DNA of 64,000 bases, taken from NCBI RefSeq assembly GCF_003597395.2, contig NC_133770.1:81845340-81909339 (forward strand). Direction: 5' to 3'. Shown piece after piece: positions 9,723 through 23,479 of the stretch. The DNA is from Chelonoidis abingdonii. Its lineage: Eukaryota > Chordata > Testudines > Testudinidae. Numbering within the stretch: the stretch's first letter is position 1; every line of letters begins with the position of its first letter. The translations under genes were made by a program, and so were the position numbers. A model generated the notes under the pieces. It was given only the letters and a program-made list of their open reading frames with translations. It did no database searches and was not told where the DNA came from.

Positions 9723-12700
9723 GGCAACCGTCTTCACTGGAGCTGTGTGATTCGTGACCGTTTTTGTAGGATGACTGTGGCAGCCGGCACCTGGGCATTT
9801 GGCCCAAGCTGTCCTCCACTAGAATGGAAAGGCGCACAACCACAGTGAAGTCTGTGCCACCGAACCTGTTGGTTCCCACTCTGTTCTGGTAGGGATCCCG
9901 GGATCTGACATCAGGAATCTGGTCAGGTAATTATTTCTGTGTTTTGTCCGGAGTGAGGACTGTCCTGTCTCTGTGTCTATCCGTCCTCTTGTGGAGTGTT
10001 CGAGTCTGGGTGCCGTCTCCGTCCGGGTGCTGGTAGCCGTCTCCGTCCGGGGATAGGCGGACCAAGGGGTTCCTGTCCTCGCGGTCTTGAGTGGAGTGAA
10101 TCTGCACCCAATCGCGCGGTAGCACCGCATTTGGGTTACCCCTGGCTGTGAAGGCAAGGGTGCTGAGTTGATATTCGGGGCAGGGTGAGGCCTGTGCGGC
10201 TCCTTTTGTGTGTTGCCACTGGGCATCGACTTCTGAGGCGACCCCTCAAATGTCCTGTGGTGACTGCTGCTTGATTGTAGAGTACCTCCCTGCTATTGTA
10301 GTTAACTATTTTAATCTAAGCGGGACAGTTTCCGCTAAGTATGATCGACCCGAATCATCTTATATGTAATTAGGATGTGGGTCCGTGACTCCTCCGGTAA
10401 ATTTCTGGAAAAATGGTCAGTAGGCTAACGTCCACGTGGTGGGATCATCCAAAACTCAGTGGCCACTGTTAAGAACTTGGAACAAGAGACTGAGTGGACA
10501 TCTTTAATTGACGCAAACTTTTGGACCACCACTCCAATTGAGCTAAAAGGAGAGGTTAATGTTTTCATTGCCAAAGTGCGTGCAAGAGTCGAATATCATA
10601 GAGCTGGACAAAATTCGAGAGGTAACTCACTCTTTCCCATTATCATAATAATAAGGTTATAAAAAGCTTTATTTAAAACGCTCCCGCCTCTACTTACGGC
10701 ATTTCACGACCCAGACCTGAGTGCTCCACCTTTTACCCCTCTCCCAATCCCCTGTCCTACTCCCATCTCATGTTAAAATGAAGGAAAAACCCCTTGTTCT
10801 GTTCCCTTTTTGATGTTCTGGGCTCAGCAAATGATCTTAGTTGTATCCACTACCAATTCAGGCAAGGAGGGTGCCCTTTCAACTAGCCCATCTTCCTTCC
10901 CTTCTGTAATTCTTTCTCAATTGTAAAGTACCACCAATAGCACTCACAAACGGTCACTGAAAAAGCAGATCAGGCCCAGACAAGCAGGCAATCCAAAAAA
11001 TTAAACAAACCGAGAAAAGGTTGAAAGCCTAAGGAATATGTTCGGAGATGTAAGGAAAACAGTAAATCAGCATAACCTGGAAACAATACTTAAAAATGGT
11101 GAAATTGAGTAGTAAAATGTATTCCTTTTGAGACATAAGCAGTTTTTAAAAAGAGATGTAAGATTACTCCTACAAGCGAATGCAAAAGATAATTACGGTT
11201 TAAACTTTGTGGAAACTGTTAAAAAGAACCACTTTAAGAAAGTAGTGAATTTCATCTGGATTTCATCCTCATGCACACTTCTAAATTAGGAAATGCCCTA
11301 TATCCAGATGAGTGCCTCTGTAAATATCCAAATATTATTATACAGCTATTAGCTAAACCCACCATAAGCAGTAGCTCACCGCGATAATGTTTAAGAAAAG
11401 ATAAGACGGTATTATCGGTGATGTGTCTCCGTGAAAATAGTGGGTGAAGTCCTACTAAGCAATCTAAACCAACAACAACATGAAGTTTTGTAAAACTCTC
11501 TGTTACGTAGTGAGGCAGTTAAATTGGTTTGTCCGGTGGTGTGTGTCTTTTCAATGCCACTTAAAAATTACATTTGACTCTTTAATATCAAATGCCTTGA
11601 AAATACTGACAGACGTTCTGTGTTGCAAGACCACACGTGATTCAGTGCTTGGTTTGCTCTTCTGAGTTGGCATTTTTGAGCCCTTCACACTGACCTCTCT
11701 ATAACCAACAATTAACCCAATTCTTTGCCTCTCTAAGTAAATATGGACCTCACAGTAGCCTCTGGCAGCCACGTTCATAGGCCCAGTGTCTTCCCAACTC
11801 AGGCAGCCTTGGTAGCTATTTTACTCGGAGTCTTTTGTTTGGTTGGGTTTTTTTTGTGGTTCTTAATTCTGTTACACCCAACAATAGCGCAGAGGTAAGA
11901 GGGCTGTGGATGTGAAAGATAAGATTAAGCGCTGACCCATCTGAAGGGCAGCGACCCCAAGACCCCAGCAAGAAAGGCAGCGTGAGGTTGCACCCAACTT
12001 ATACACCAGACAGACAGCACCATGATCCTTATTAACTACTGCCAGCCTTAAAGTACTCTCTGGCCTGTAGTCTAGCCTCGTGCAGCCTTCTTTTCTTGAC
12101 TGCGGGTGTACATGAGAATTACTCTGTGCGAGAACAAAACAAACAGTTAAATACGTTTGGCGTGAAAATTATTGGCTAATGTTTTGTATATGAATGTAGT
12201 AGTAATAAGAATGTTGTGCAGTTTCTCCTCTACCGCCATCTGCCCAGATGATACTATCGCTGATGAAAGGCACGCGTGACAAAGAAATGGCAAATGAAGT
12301 GGCTAGTGGGCTGGATTAAAATCCTATTGGGCTCCAAAAGTAGACCGGCGCGAATAGGCTGTGTTGCTTTTATTCCTCACCGAATCGCCTACTGTCTGCT
12401 CTCTTCCCTTGGCTGTGTGCTTTTCAAGGACAGCGCTCTCTGAGTCTTTCTTGCGTTGATGCTTTGACTCCAATAGCCAAGGCCTGTGTTTGAGTTGGGA
12501 CAACCATTTACCTAACTGAGTAGCGAGAGGAGGAAGAAAGGTGAGAAAAACTGCCAGACACGAAGAGAGTGAAGCTGCAATTATTCAGGATTATACCTGC
12601 GTCAGCAAAAACAAATTGCCTAGCCATAACATGTCGCCATTGCTTGGCCGGCGTGAGAGAACAAGTACCATTGTATAGATATTATGGGTATGATTATTGG

Positions 12701-15700
12701 TGTTGAATAATTAACAAACATTAGACATTAAGAGGTTTTTAGTTAGTACCCCTGGTGTGAACAAGCTTATTGAGTGGTGTATGATTTTGAGGATAAAAAT
12801 GCGCTTTAACGCGTAATGGCGCGATGTCGTTCTCGAGGCGTGTGCTCAATCTTTTACCACGGTGAACTAAACACTTCAGCTTGACTCACGAGCATCGGAA
12901 GGCACGGATTGACAGCTTGGTCTGCTATATAGCGGGAAAAACTTGAGGTACACCACCTCATTTGAAATTTTAAGTAATGGACTTGAGCGAGGGGAATAAT
13001 TTCCCATACCCTTAAAAGCAGAAGCCATAAGAACCTGGAACGGCTGCCGGATGGCCAAACCAAACAACACACCGACTCAAGAAACACACAGGAAAAATTA
13101 TGGGAATTGGGTCAAGCATTGTTCCTCTTGTTTTTTGCCGCAATGTCAGTCAGTGGTGCTATTATTGGTGAAAGGGAGACCAAGGCCCCAATCATTTTAG
13201 TAGCCGGTACCGCTAACTAATATCACTAGCCACCTCCTCACAAGGCGGTATAGAAGGTGCTAATTTTTTGGTCCCTTTCAGATCATCCAACGAGTACTTG
13301 TATTCCATCGGGCTGATGTCGTATCGTCGTTCCTGTGTGAATTCTTTTGAGGTTGGGACAAAAGTGTTTAAAGGATTTGTTAGTTAGCAAGGGTTGGGGC
13401 CCAGGCCGAGAGCGAGGATTATAAAATACCTGTCCAACTCGTAAGTATACCTCGTGTTTACAAATCCCAGTTCCTCACTGTTACTGCTATTTGCCCCAAC
13501 GGTTACAAGTCTCGCTACTGTAAGCACTGATTAGCTGAGTTCTCTAGCACTTGGCACTGAAGATGTGTGCAAGCTCACGTTAGTCAAATACATTGTAGCT
13601 ACTGGATGCCTTAATAGGTGTGCATTGGGTTTTAAAATTTTATGTGAGGTGGTTAATAAGTGGTAAATGTTTAAAATGTGCTGTGTGAGAAGGTAAAACA
13701 AAGGTGGTTGTGAATCTACATATCCACCATGTGCCCCGAACATCATACTCTCCTTTGGTGTGTTTCTAGTTACTGGGGTGGACCGCTGAAGTAAGGAAGG
13801 TGACCCCTTGTGCCGCCACTAATCAATCTATTAGACCTCCTGTAAAGGTGGACCTCACGTTAGGCGGCAGTATTTACTGAGTAATGGTGTCCCATAAGAG
13901 GATTAAGTGTGCAGATTATGATGTTGATATTGGCATACCTGCTGGAGGCCACCCATTTTGGAATACAGAAAGAAAAGACGCGTCGTTGTGGGCCTACTAC
14001 GACTTCCGGTTTTCGCCATATGCATTCAAATTGCGCCCCTTCTTCCTTACTCTTCCTGTCTCTTAAAGCCATCGTAGTTGAGTAAGGGAGGGGACAGGAT
14101 TCTCTACCTGTCTTCTGTTGAGAGTAATTAAGAAGTGAAACATTGCCAGCGAGAGCCTGCCGCTCTCCAATGACATAATTGTCTAGTTAGTTAAGTTGTA
14201 AACCTTACGCAAGCGGTGTTATTGCTCATATGCGTCTTCTTCGCCTTTGATATAAAGAAAATATACGTGTGTATCCGAGATTTCTATTTGTGGTGAATGA
14301 GGAGTGTATGCATGCACGCGAAAACCTGGATCCGGGACCCTCGGACACTACGGTGTTTAAATGTGCACATGTTATAGGCCAGAGCTCACCAGGCGAGAGG
14401 TAGCCTAGGCCAAGACAACTCAAAGCACTGCTGTTCACACACACCCTCCTGCTGTGCGCTCATGTGTAACGACTAGGTGTCTGGATCTCAGAGTGGGGTG
14501 GTGTCTATGAATTTCCCGGCCCTTAGTTGTAATACCAACTTTGTAGCTCATCCCCCACGTGAACCAATTCATACACCTTAGGGACTTCCAACTGCAGAAA
14601 GTCAATTTTCTCCAGAAGACTGATCGATCGAGGAGATCAACAGCGTCTGCAATACCTTCCCAATAGATTCTCCACGCGCTGCTGCGTAAGTGGTTAGCCA
14701 GAAGCAAGGGGATCTGCGACGTTGTGGATAAAGGCTAAGGCCCTAGAGAAGACGCGAGTAGAGTGAGGAGCGTATCGCCTGCTGCCTGGGGGCTGTGTGA
14801 CATACTAAACTGTTGAGCGTGCAGTTCCAGTCATCTTGAGCTGGTGTCTTAGAACCAGTAAGGTCGTTCCTGCCTCCATACCATGCGCCTCTATGTAGGT
14901 GTGGCCTGTGTTCCATTTTGCCAGCATGCTGGGGCAAAGCATGTCCAGTTAGCGGTCTTGGAGTCCCACGATTGTTTACAATACCTCTGCTTTTCTGAGC
15001 AGCAGGTTGTGCTATGCTCAGTAACTCTCTTTTTGTCTTTCTAATTGCGCCTCTGTGGCTTCTGTCGAGCCACGATCGCCCACTGCCCCAAGGCTCTCAA
15101 ACTCGGTGTGGTTGCGGCATGACCTGAGCGATATACCCACTATAATTCCTCCAGACCTACACTGGAGACTGTCGGCTTACTTGCAACATTATGGTATAAT
15201 CTAGTTAATGACACCTGGAAACGTATGCATATGGATCTCCAGCTTGGGTGTGTTCTTAAGGGTTGAACTACTACCAGTGCATAATATTAGAGATTCCTGA
15301 TAGGTTGACTAAGTAGTAGTTGACAAAATCATATGCGTGTGCAACAATTTAATCCCCACAACAAGATTTGGCTAAGATAGAGCCTCTGCGGCGAATCGAA
15401 CATTGGTCGCTAATTCTGACACACCGGTTGAGCCCTTCCGAGTGAGAACCGTTCATGAGGCAGTCCTTGGAATTGTTATGTGCTTCAAGCGGGACGCATA
15501 AATGGAGTGTATCTTGTGCTCTCATTGCCGAATAACAATGTGTCTTGTTGTTAGAATATTGTCCTGCAGCTCTGGGTTCCTGCATAGATGCCATTAATTG
15601 GTTGTAGGATCAGCTGGTGTTCGCACTATACTCCTAGACTATAGGACATAATGCATTAGTTCTTCCCAAAGTAGAGCCGAAGTTCTTTATTGAAAGTGGC

Positions 15701-16204
15701 GCTAGGTAGTAAACCTGTTCAATTTCTCTGCCACCAGTAAATACTGGTAAATATTTCAGGGATGCCTACGGAGCTCTAAATGCTGGTTAGAAAAATCCTA
15801 ATAGTGTTTGTATGCTTAATCTCCTGTATGCACCTTCCCATATTATGGTGGTTTCCATGTTAATGGACATGAGTTGCACACAGATCGCTTTGCCTCCATA
15901 AAGCGAGAGTGTTTCTAATATTGAGTTGATTTTTGAATTATCCGCTCAATGGGCTAAATGAAAGAAGAAGGTAAAGACATCGGGTTAAGTTAATGTGGAA
16001 CCAGTAATTGTGGTCATGGCATGCGCTGAACCAATTTATTCGCGGTTTCATGCTAACGAACAAATAAGGATAGGGTATTGTGATATAGAATAGATAGTGT
16101 AATCTCCATATTGTATAAGAATAGATAAACGAATAAAGAACTGTGCTATTGTCACGGTGAATACCTCCTTACCCGCAAAATTGTGTGGTCTATATGTTGC
16201 TCAT
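9723..16204 (+). mobile_element. ERV leader and interior, copy A (degenerate)
   Basis: The leader up to about 10.37 kb looks orderly, with a repeated 'gtctccgtccggg' segment. From about 10.4 kb the sequence is full of stops and indels. It pairs in inverse with 18.5-21.2 kb (for example 10943-10952 with 20744-20753, and 11202-11220 with 20494-20512) and in direct orientation with 16.5-18.1 kb (for example about 12930-13100 with 17400-17540). No convincing gag, protease, polymerase or env domain was recognised. One small ORF (10459-10662) sits where gag might start but has no recognised motif. Confidence 0.6.
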
Positions 16205-16445
16205 CCAATCGCAGGAATAACAGACACTTACATAGAACGGAATGTGCGTACCGTTAAGGGCAATTTGGTACGTAACTTGGAAGTTATGTATCGCCTAATA
16301 GATGGCGTACAGAGGAGTCCATAGGTACCTTTGGTGTCGTTACCATACCTGCATGCTGTACTCCAGGTGACTTGGTGTTACTTGTTTGGCTTTGTTTATC
16401 TCCGGTATGTCTCCCTTGTCTAATTCCCGCTGCTTCCTCTTATCT
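16205..16445 (+). mobile_element. Degraded third LTR copy
   Basis: The order of landmarks matches the clean LTRs: 'ggaata-cagaca-ttacatagaac', 'gttaagggcaatt', 'gcatgctgt', then 'ttgtctaattcccgct'. Many insertions and substitutions separate them. The match continues upstream (about 16100-16200) into bases resembling 9310-9394. The U5 half is missing, and the sequence jumps into interior copy B. Confidence 0.7.
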
Positions 16446-18140
16446 GGTGTTATCAAATATGTTCTACAGGGTGAATAAATGGTTTTTTGTTTTAAATGCC
16501 ACAAAAACATGTGAAACCTTAACAAATGCAAACTACAGACTTTGCAAGACACAGGTAAGTATAGCGGTGACTTGGATAGGCAAACCTGAACTGATCTTTA
16601 CAAAAAATAAAACTTTTAAATAAAGACCAAGTCACTGGCGCAATAGGCAGCAACAATCAGAGAATAGAGATCTGGAGCTGGGTTGTGTTTTTTTTTTGTA
16701 CAATAGCAATAAAGCTGAATGAAAGAATAAAAATTAACAGGACCGCCTGAAGCAACAGAGAGGGAGTGCACAAAAACAAAAAGAAGCAAGTAAAAACACC
16801 GAGCCTTAAAAGCTCTGGAACAACCGTCACTTTAAAGGGTACATGAAAACTCTGTAAAGAACAAATACAAACAGTAAGCCTTATTAAATATAATAGGCAA
16901 TGTTTAAAAAGTATAGAAGAAGAATGTGCAATTCCTTACGACATACGCCTCTAATGTAGAAAGGAAAAGAAATCAAAGAAACGCGGCTGAATTAAAATCC
17001 TATAGGGCCCAAAAAAGCCGCAAAGGCTGTTGTTCTTTTTCAGATCCGTGGGTAAGACAGAGTCTCGAGCTCGCTGACGGCTTGACCAAAACCAAGCCGG
17101 TGTTGATGCAATTACCTACGAATAAGAAGGGAGAACTGCCAGCACAAAAGAGAACGCGCAAATAAAATATAGACCTGGTCACAAACAAAATGCCTACAAA
17201 AAGGCCAGAAACAAGATACCTTTAAAGATTGAGCTCATCATATTGGTAAATAAAACATAAATAAATTTGAGTTAGTACCTCCTGTACAACTTAATCGGGT
17301 ATGATTTTGGAAAAATCCTTAAAGTAATGAATGCTTCTCAAGCAACCAAGTGAATAAACTTCAACTTACACCAGCAGAAACACATACAAGCTGTCTGCTA
17401 ATAAAGGAAAAACTTGAGGTACATCCAACCTCATGAAAATAACTAAGGCAGGAAAATTCCCATAAACCCTTAAAAAGCAAAGCCATTAAAACCCTGGCTG
17501 CCTATAAAACAAACGAACAACAAAGAAAACACACAGAAAATATGGGTAATCTCTGTTGCCTGCAACACGCAGTAGTTTGTAAAAAAGGAAGCTTAATAAC
17601 AATCAGCCTACCCACAAAAGGTAGAAAATGTAATTTGCTTCAGCATAATTCCAAAGTAACTGGGTATATGCTAGTGTTGACAGTCTGGGAAAAGTTAAAA
17701 AGTGTAGCAACCACCCAAAACAATTATAAATGTAAAAGGTAACGAACTCGGGTTCACCAATAATCACATTACTAATGCCACAGAACAAAACAGTCATCAG
17801 CTACTGTAAGCAACGATTTAGCTGAGTTCTCTATCAACTGCGCACTGAATGGCAAACAGTACCGAAATAATGTTCGACTCCCTAAAGTTTGGTTAAAAAT
17901 TTAGTGTAATTGAAACATGTTTAAAATGGTGCGGTGGAAAACAAAATGTGTCAACTAAAGACGCGACACCTCCAACCAACGCCCAGCTTCTGGGCTTTCT
18001 ATCTACGATACCGAGTCACATTACTAAGTGGAACGATACACCTCTAACCAAGAGCGGAGACATAAAAGATACTGAGTGCCACAAGGGGCTAGTATTTACT
18101 GCGCGTCATCACGATTTTATCATGCTGCGAAAATAGAATA
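16446..18140 (+). mobile_element. ERV interior, copy B (degenerate, direct)
   Basis: A forward partial copy of the same interior as 11.6-13.9 kb. Shared landmarks include 'taaaatcctat-gggc-ccaaaa' (12315 and 16990), 'aaaacttgaggtaca' (12945 and 17410) and 'ctactgtaagca' (13515 and 17802). Each copy has its own indels. The small ORFs are chance. Confidence 0.6.
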
Positions 18141-18455
18141 TTAGACGCAGCAGGTCCTTGGAATGTCATATCGACTGGCATGCAACCTCGGCGTGTTGAC
18201 ATAGCAATTAGGAAGAAAAAGACCCTCTGGGACTAAAAGCAACGTGCATCCCACCGACCAATTATGGCAGTACAAACCGAGGAGACCTCCATAATCATGT
18301 GTAATTCATGCTAAGCAATCGGGGTTAAGAATAGTAGCGTTAAGGCTTAGAGCAGCTCTTTATACTACGGATTTCTCTATCGCTCGCGCTTTGCTCGGCT
18401 ATATTAACAATCGGCTCCACACTAATTCTTTCCCTGATGCATAAATCCCTCATCA
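18141..18455. other. Unassigned join between copies B and C
   Basis: About 300 bases of noisy sequence at the turn from forward copy B to inverted copy C. No match to LTR, interior landmarks or a known repeat was secure. Confidence 0.35.
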
Positions 18456-21225
18456 CAAATAATGAAAACAAACATGAGTAAATATATCAAAGAAAAGCAT
18501 TGCAAATAAACTGCAAAGTTTTACAAAAAACAAGAAATACAGTGAGACCCAGGTGCAATTTCTCTAATTTACTTAAAGACAGTGAGATAACTCTCTTACT
18601 AACTAAGTAAAACAAGAGGTAAGAGAGGCCCAATTTTAATGCATAAGGAAAAGGAACATAGTCCAGAGGGTTTCTTTCCTATACAAAAAGGGTGCTAGTA
18701 CAGAGAAATCAAATCTACATTAATCTAGAATTAAAAATCCTGCCCTACAATACCCTTACACTAAGATATAACGCAGTGCACTCTTATTTAGTCCACGAAG
18801 AAAAAACTGGAGGTGATTGGCGGGCTTAGCTTGCAACACATTGTATCCACCAGCACAATTAAACATTTCAATGAAAGCACATAAAAATTAAAACCAACAA
18901 CTATAGGAGAGTAAACATTAGTTGTAACTGTTCCATTCATGCAAGCTTGATAGATAAACAGCTAAATCATGCTACCAAGCTACTGTTTTGTGTGGCAAAT
19001 AGAAATGTGAATTGGAAACACAGACTACATACATTATAAGTGCTCTGGGGTAACATTTAAACACACTTTCCCCAAGAATAACAATACACAATAGCTCCAT
19101 TAACAGATTTGGATGATCGAAAGAACAAATTACATTTTCACCCTTTGGGGTGAACTGATGTTACTTAAAAAGATCCTTCTTAAAAAAACCATGCTGATGC
19201 AGGCACAGAGCGAATACCCCCATGTCCTGTTGTTCGTGTTGTTTTTATAGGCAGGCCAGGTTAATGCTTCTGCTTTAAGGGAGAAATTATCCAGCTGCTA
19301 GTTATAAATCAATGAGGGTTACCGCCGGTTCCTCTATATACAGACCAAGCTTTAATGTTCCGCGTTAACTGAAGTTATCACTGGTAAAGCTGAGAACACA
19401 TTCACTTAAAGGATTGTTCCAAAATCATACACCTATAATTACAGGGGACCTACAACAATAAATATTTTAAGGTAATATACAATAATATCAGCACAATATT
19501 AAAGATCTTGATACAGGCTTTTAGTAGAATTTGTTTGCTGACCAGGTATTCTTATTGCAGCTCTTTGTGCTGGCATTCTCACTCTAATCAGTTAGGTAAT
19601 TTGCATCACACAGGCGCTTTGGATTCAAAGCATCAGCACGAGCTCAGAGACTCCTTAACACACAGGGATCGGAAAAAGAAAACACAGCCTATTGGCTCTT
19701 TTGAGCCAATAGGATTTAATTCAGCACGCGTTATTGCATTTATTTACCCTTCTACAATATACACTGCATATTCGTAAGAAAATGCACATTCTTCTATACT
19801 ATAATTTTAAAACATTAGCAATATATTACATAAGGTATAACTGTTTGTTTTGTTCTAACAGAGTTTCATGTACCCTATAAAATGACAGTCCGATTACACA
19901 GAGCATATTTAAGGCTCAGTTTTAACATTGCTCTTGTTTTGGTGCACCTCACCTCTCCTGTTGCTTCAGAGGGTCACGTTAATTCTTATCTTCCATTACA
20001 GCTCTTATCTGCTATTGTTACAAAAAAAAAAAAAAAAAACCCAACCAAACAAAAGACTCCAGAACTCTACCTATCTCCTGATTTTGACTGCCTATCTGCA
20101 GCAGATGTCTTTATTAAAAGATTTTAATTTGTAAAGAATCAGTTAATGGTAATGTAATCCCAAAGCAACACACTAATACCTGTGTCTTGCAAAAGGTCTG
20201 TCAGATTTTGCAACTTTGAATTAAAGATCAAATGAATTTAGTGCATTAAAAACAAACCAAAACCAATTACACACCTAGAAAAACAAGTTTTACAAACCAA
20301 TGTGTGGTTTAGATTCTTAGAACACTTAATATTTCAACAGACAAATAGATAATCATTTCTTTCCTAACATTTCTACACGCTTGTTTACATAGCTGTATAA
20401 TTTGAATTTACAGGCACTCTTCTGAAAAGGCCCATTTTCCTTAGAATGGCTGGAAAGAAACCAAGAAAATCTCTCATCTTTAAAGGTTTTTTTAACAGTT
20501 TCCACAAAGTTTAACTGCTTTAATCCTTCAGCTTTGTAGATTAACTTCACTCTCTTCTAAAACACTTGCTTATGTCTCAAAAATGACAACATTTTTATCA
20601 CCTCAGATTTCACCATTTTAAGTATTTCCGTAGTTATGCCTGCACTTACGCTTCTACCTCCTGACACTATTCCCTTAGGCTTCAACCTATTCTCGTTTGT
20701 TTACTTTTGTTGCCTGCTTGCTGGTCATCTGCTTTTCCAGTGAACCGTTTGTGAGCTATTGTGCACTTACATATTTGAAGAAATGTTCAGAAAGGACCAG
20801 AAGGATGGGCTAGTTGAAGGCCACCCTCCTTGCTGATTGTAGTGAACACAAGAATCATTTAGCAGCCCAACAAAGGAACAGAACAAGGGCTTTTGTCCTT
20901 TTACAATGAGATGGAGTAGGAAGGGGTTGGGAGAACGGGTAAGGGAGACTCAGTCTGGTGTGAAGAGCGCGCGTTTAATAAAGCTTTAAACTTATTATTT
21001 GAATAAATGAGAATGGAGTTTTATTTGTCACCTATGATTGCCTCTTGCCACCACTGCATGAAAAACATAACCTCTCCTTTAGCCAATTAGTTTAGGTGGC
21101 CAAGTTGTCCTTAAGATGTCACTCAGTCTGTCATCAGTTTTTAACAGTGGCCACTGAGTTTTGGGATCCCCCTGAGTTAGCCTAGACCATTTTTCCAAGA
21201 ATACGGATCCGACCCCACAAATAAA
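18456..21225 (-). mobile_element. ERV interior, copy C (inverted)
   Basis: The reverse complement reproduces the start of the interior, from the segment with 'aaaactcagtggccactgtt' (10450-10469 versus 21145-21165 inverted) through the poly-T tract beside 'gttgggttt' (11845 versus 20025-20045 inverted). It reads more smoothly than copies A and B, yet its longest minus-strand ORF is only 65 codons (20353-20550) and matches no family I know. Sequence at 21226-21573 looks like a distorted inverted leader. Confidence 0.6.
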
Positions 21226-21573
21226 AAAGAGCTGGCGATTCATTTAGGGACTGTCCGACTTAGATGTCTATTACTAATTCAGAGACACAACACCAGCACA
21301 CAAGAGGAAATTGGTTCGTCAGACGATGCCTCACTGCAACATGGTAATACATAACTTCACCACATAGACATCGATCACATTACAATCACGTAACACCAAA
21401 GGAGCCCAAGGCTACTGCCTCAATCCGCCCTGTCCTTGCAATAACTATTGATAGGTGAATGAAATTATCTATTCGATAGGTATTCACAAGGGGAAGACCC
21501 CAATGCGGTGCGAGCGGCGATTGTCGATTCCACCACTCAGACGGAGGATCAGGAACCCCTTGGTACCGCTACC

Positions 21574-21880
21574 TGCAATCCAGGTGTCAGGAATACAGAC
21601 ATTAACATAGAACAGTTGCACTGTTTAAGGGCAATTGGTGAAGTATTAGCCTTAGATCGATAACAGTAAGGAAGTGGGATATGCATGCTGTGCCCCAGAT
21701 GATTTTTACTGTTTTTTTGTTTTCTTTGTCCCTTTGTCTAATTCCCGCTCTTTTATCTGTATAAATAAGACTGTTTAGGCCTTGCATGGGTGCTCACATT
21801 ATCTGGGTGTATTAGCAAAGCGCTGTGCTAATAAAACAGAGTGGTCTGACAAACTGTGAGTCCTGAGTCTAACTTTGACA
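21574..21880 (+). mobile_element. 3' LTR of the endogenous retrovirus
   Basis: This copy is 305/307 identical to 9395-9701 and in the same orientation, with TATA box and AATAAA intact. It is followed by ATTGAAAAG, apparent host flank. No polypurine tract is visible just upstream, where the sequence is noisy, so the left edge may be an assembly junction. Confidence 0.85.
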
Positions 21881-21985
21881 ATTGAAAAGATCAGTTTTTT
21901 TAAAATAAAGATTCTTTATAACTGTAAGAATCATTTTTGTTTAAGATCATTTGAAACTGCCATCTTTAACATTGTTACTTTAGCA

Positions 21986-22516
21986 CAGGCAAACTTTTTG
22001 CCCCGAGGGCCACATCTGAGTATGGAAATTGTATGGCGGGCTATGAATGCTCATGAAATTGGGGGTTGGGTTGCAGGGGGGATGAGGGCTCTGGCTGGGG
22101 GTGCAGGCTCTGTGGTGAGGCTGGGGATGAGAGGTTTGGGGTGCAGGCTCCAGGTGGCACTAACCTCAAGCAGCTCCCAGAAGCAGCAGCATGTCCCCTC
22201 TCTGGCTCTTACACAGAGGTGTGGTGCTGGCCGGGTGGCTCTGCATGCTGCCCCATCTACAGGTGCCGCCCCTGCAGTTCCTATTAGTTGTGGTTCCTGG
22301 CCAATGGGAGCTGCGGAGGCAGCACTTGGGGCAGAGGCAGCGTGCACAGCCCCCTGACTGCTCCTACATGTAGGAGCCGGAAGGGGGACCTGCTGCTTCC
22401 GGGAGCTGCCCAGAGAGGCCAAGCCCCCGACTCCACTCCCCGGCAGGAGCTCAAGGGCTGGATTGAAAGGTCTGATGGGCCAGATGTGGTCCATGGGCTG
22501 TAGTTTGCCCACCCTG
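21986..22516. mobile_element. hAT-type MITE with 8-bp target duplication
   Basis: The ends are CAGGCAAACTTTTTG and, inverted, CAGGGTGGGCAAACT. The 8-bp duplication CTTTAGCA is perfect at 21978-21985 and 22517-22524. The interior is G-rich and non-coding. ORFs of 100-160 codons in both strands across 21875-22589 are artefacts of its composition. Confidence 0.9.
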
Positions 22517-22524
22517 CTTTAGCA

Positions 22525-23025
22525 GCTCCAATTAAATGATTTTTAAAAATGTATAACTTAAGTTGTTTACAAACATAATGTACCATCATATATGCTTAGC
22601 TTTATTACTAAAGAGTAAGGCCAAAATAATTGTCAAGAGGAAGAAAAAGGAAACTTTCAAAGGACAATATAATGGCAAATCATGTAGAAAAGGAGCAATG
22701 CTGGGGATCCAGTACTTATGCCACTGGCACAAGAGATCAAAGATTTCTGTGGAAGCAAGGACAAAAATGCAGTTATTCCTCTACTATATTTGATCCAAGG
22801 AACATGCTGTCCTGCACTGACCTACTAGTTAATTTATTGATGTAACTTAGCCTAAACTGTGCTGGATCATGAAAAATATTTTTTGAAATCTTTGTGAAAG
22901 TTTTACACTTCAAACTTGTGTAATTTTTGTTTTTGTCTGTTCCCTGTCTTTAAAAAGCATGGGGTTTGGGAGAGGGGCTGGACAGCTTGCAGGCTGATAG
23001 CTAAAGGTCCTGTTTTTGTGGTAAG
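22525..23025. other. Intergenic, no feature seen
   Basis: AT-rich sequence between a MITE and a SINE. No gene or repeat was recognised. Confidence 0.5.
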
Positions 23026-23143
23026 GGACAAAGAGTCCTGTGGCACCTTTATAGACTAACAGACATCTTGGAGCATAAGCTTTCTTGGGTGAATACCCAC
23101 TTCATCAGATGAATGTAGTGGAAATTTCCAGAGGCAGGTGTCA
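23026..23143 (+). repeat. tRNA-derived reptile SINE, 3' part
   Basis: Contains 'gtcctgtggcacctttatag', 'ggagcataagctttc' and 'gaatacccacttcatcag', followed by the longer tail 'ggaaatttccagaggcagg' also found inverted at about 30735-30750. The tRNA-like head is missing. Confidence 0.75.
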
Positions 23144-23479
23144 TCCCAATACCTGTGCTACCTCTTCAATGTGGCAAATGCAACTTCCCTAGCAGTTGTT
23201 TATCACCTTCTGCATTGTAGATAACTGTAGGAACAACAGTATCAAGTGGCCCTGCCCTAAAATATATCCTCATTCTTCTTGCAAGTTCAAGTGTATAAGC
23301 AAAAGTAGTACTAATCAGCCCTATCTTTTTGAGGGCTCATTTTTCCAGATCTTGGAAACTTTGGATGCAGTAGCATGCTGCTTCAGCCATTACTGTACGG
23401 TCAGGTGTGCCTCCAGCTCTTCCAAACATCTGTTTCCGGTCACACCTGGTGATGCCAGACATAATGGCCTGGATACAAA
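23144..23479. other. Intergenic, no feature seen
   Basis: About 340 bases with no recognised exon or repeat. Confidence 0.45.

Noticed and set aside
10459..10662. A gag gene start in the ERV
   Set aside because: Only 67 codons, no recognised matrix or capsid motif, and it lies in the noisy zone; left as interior sequence.
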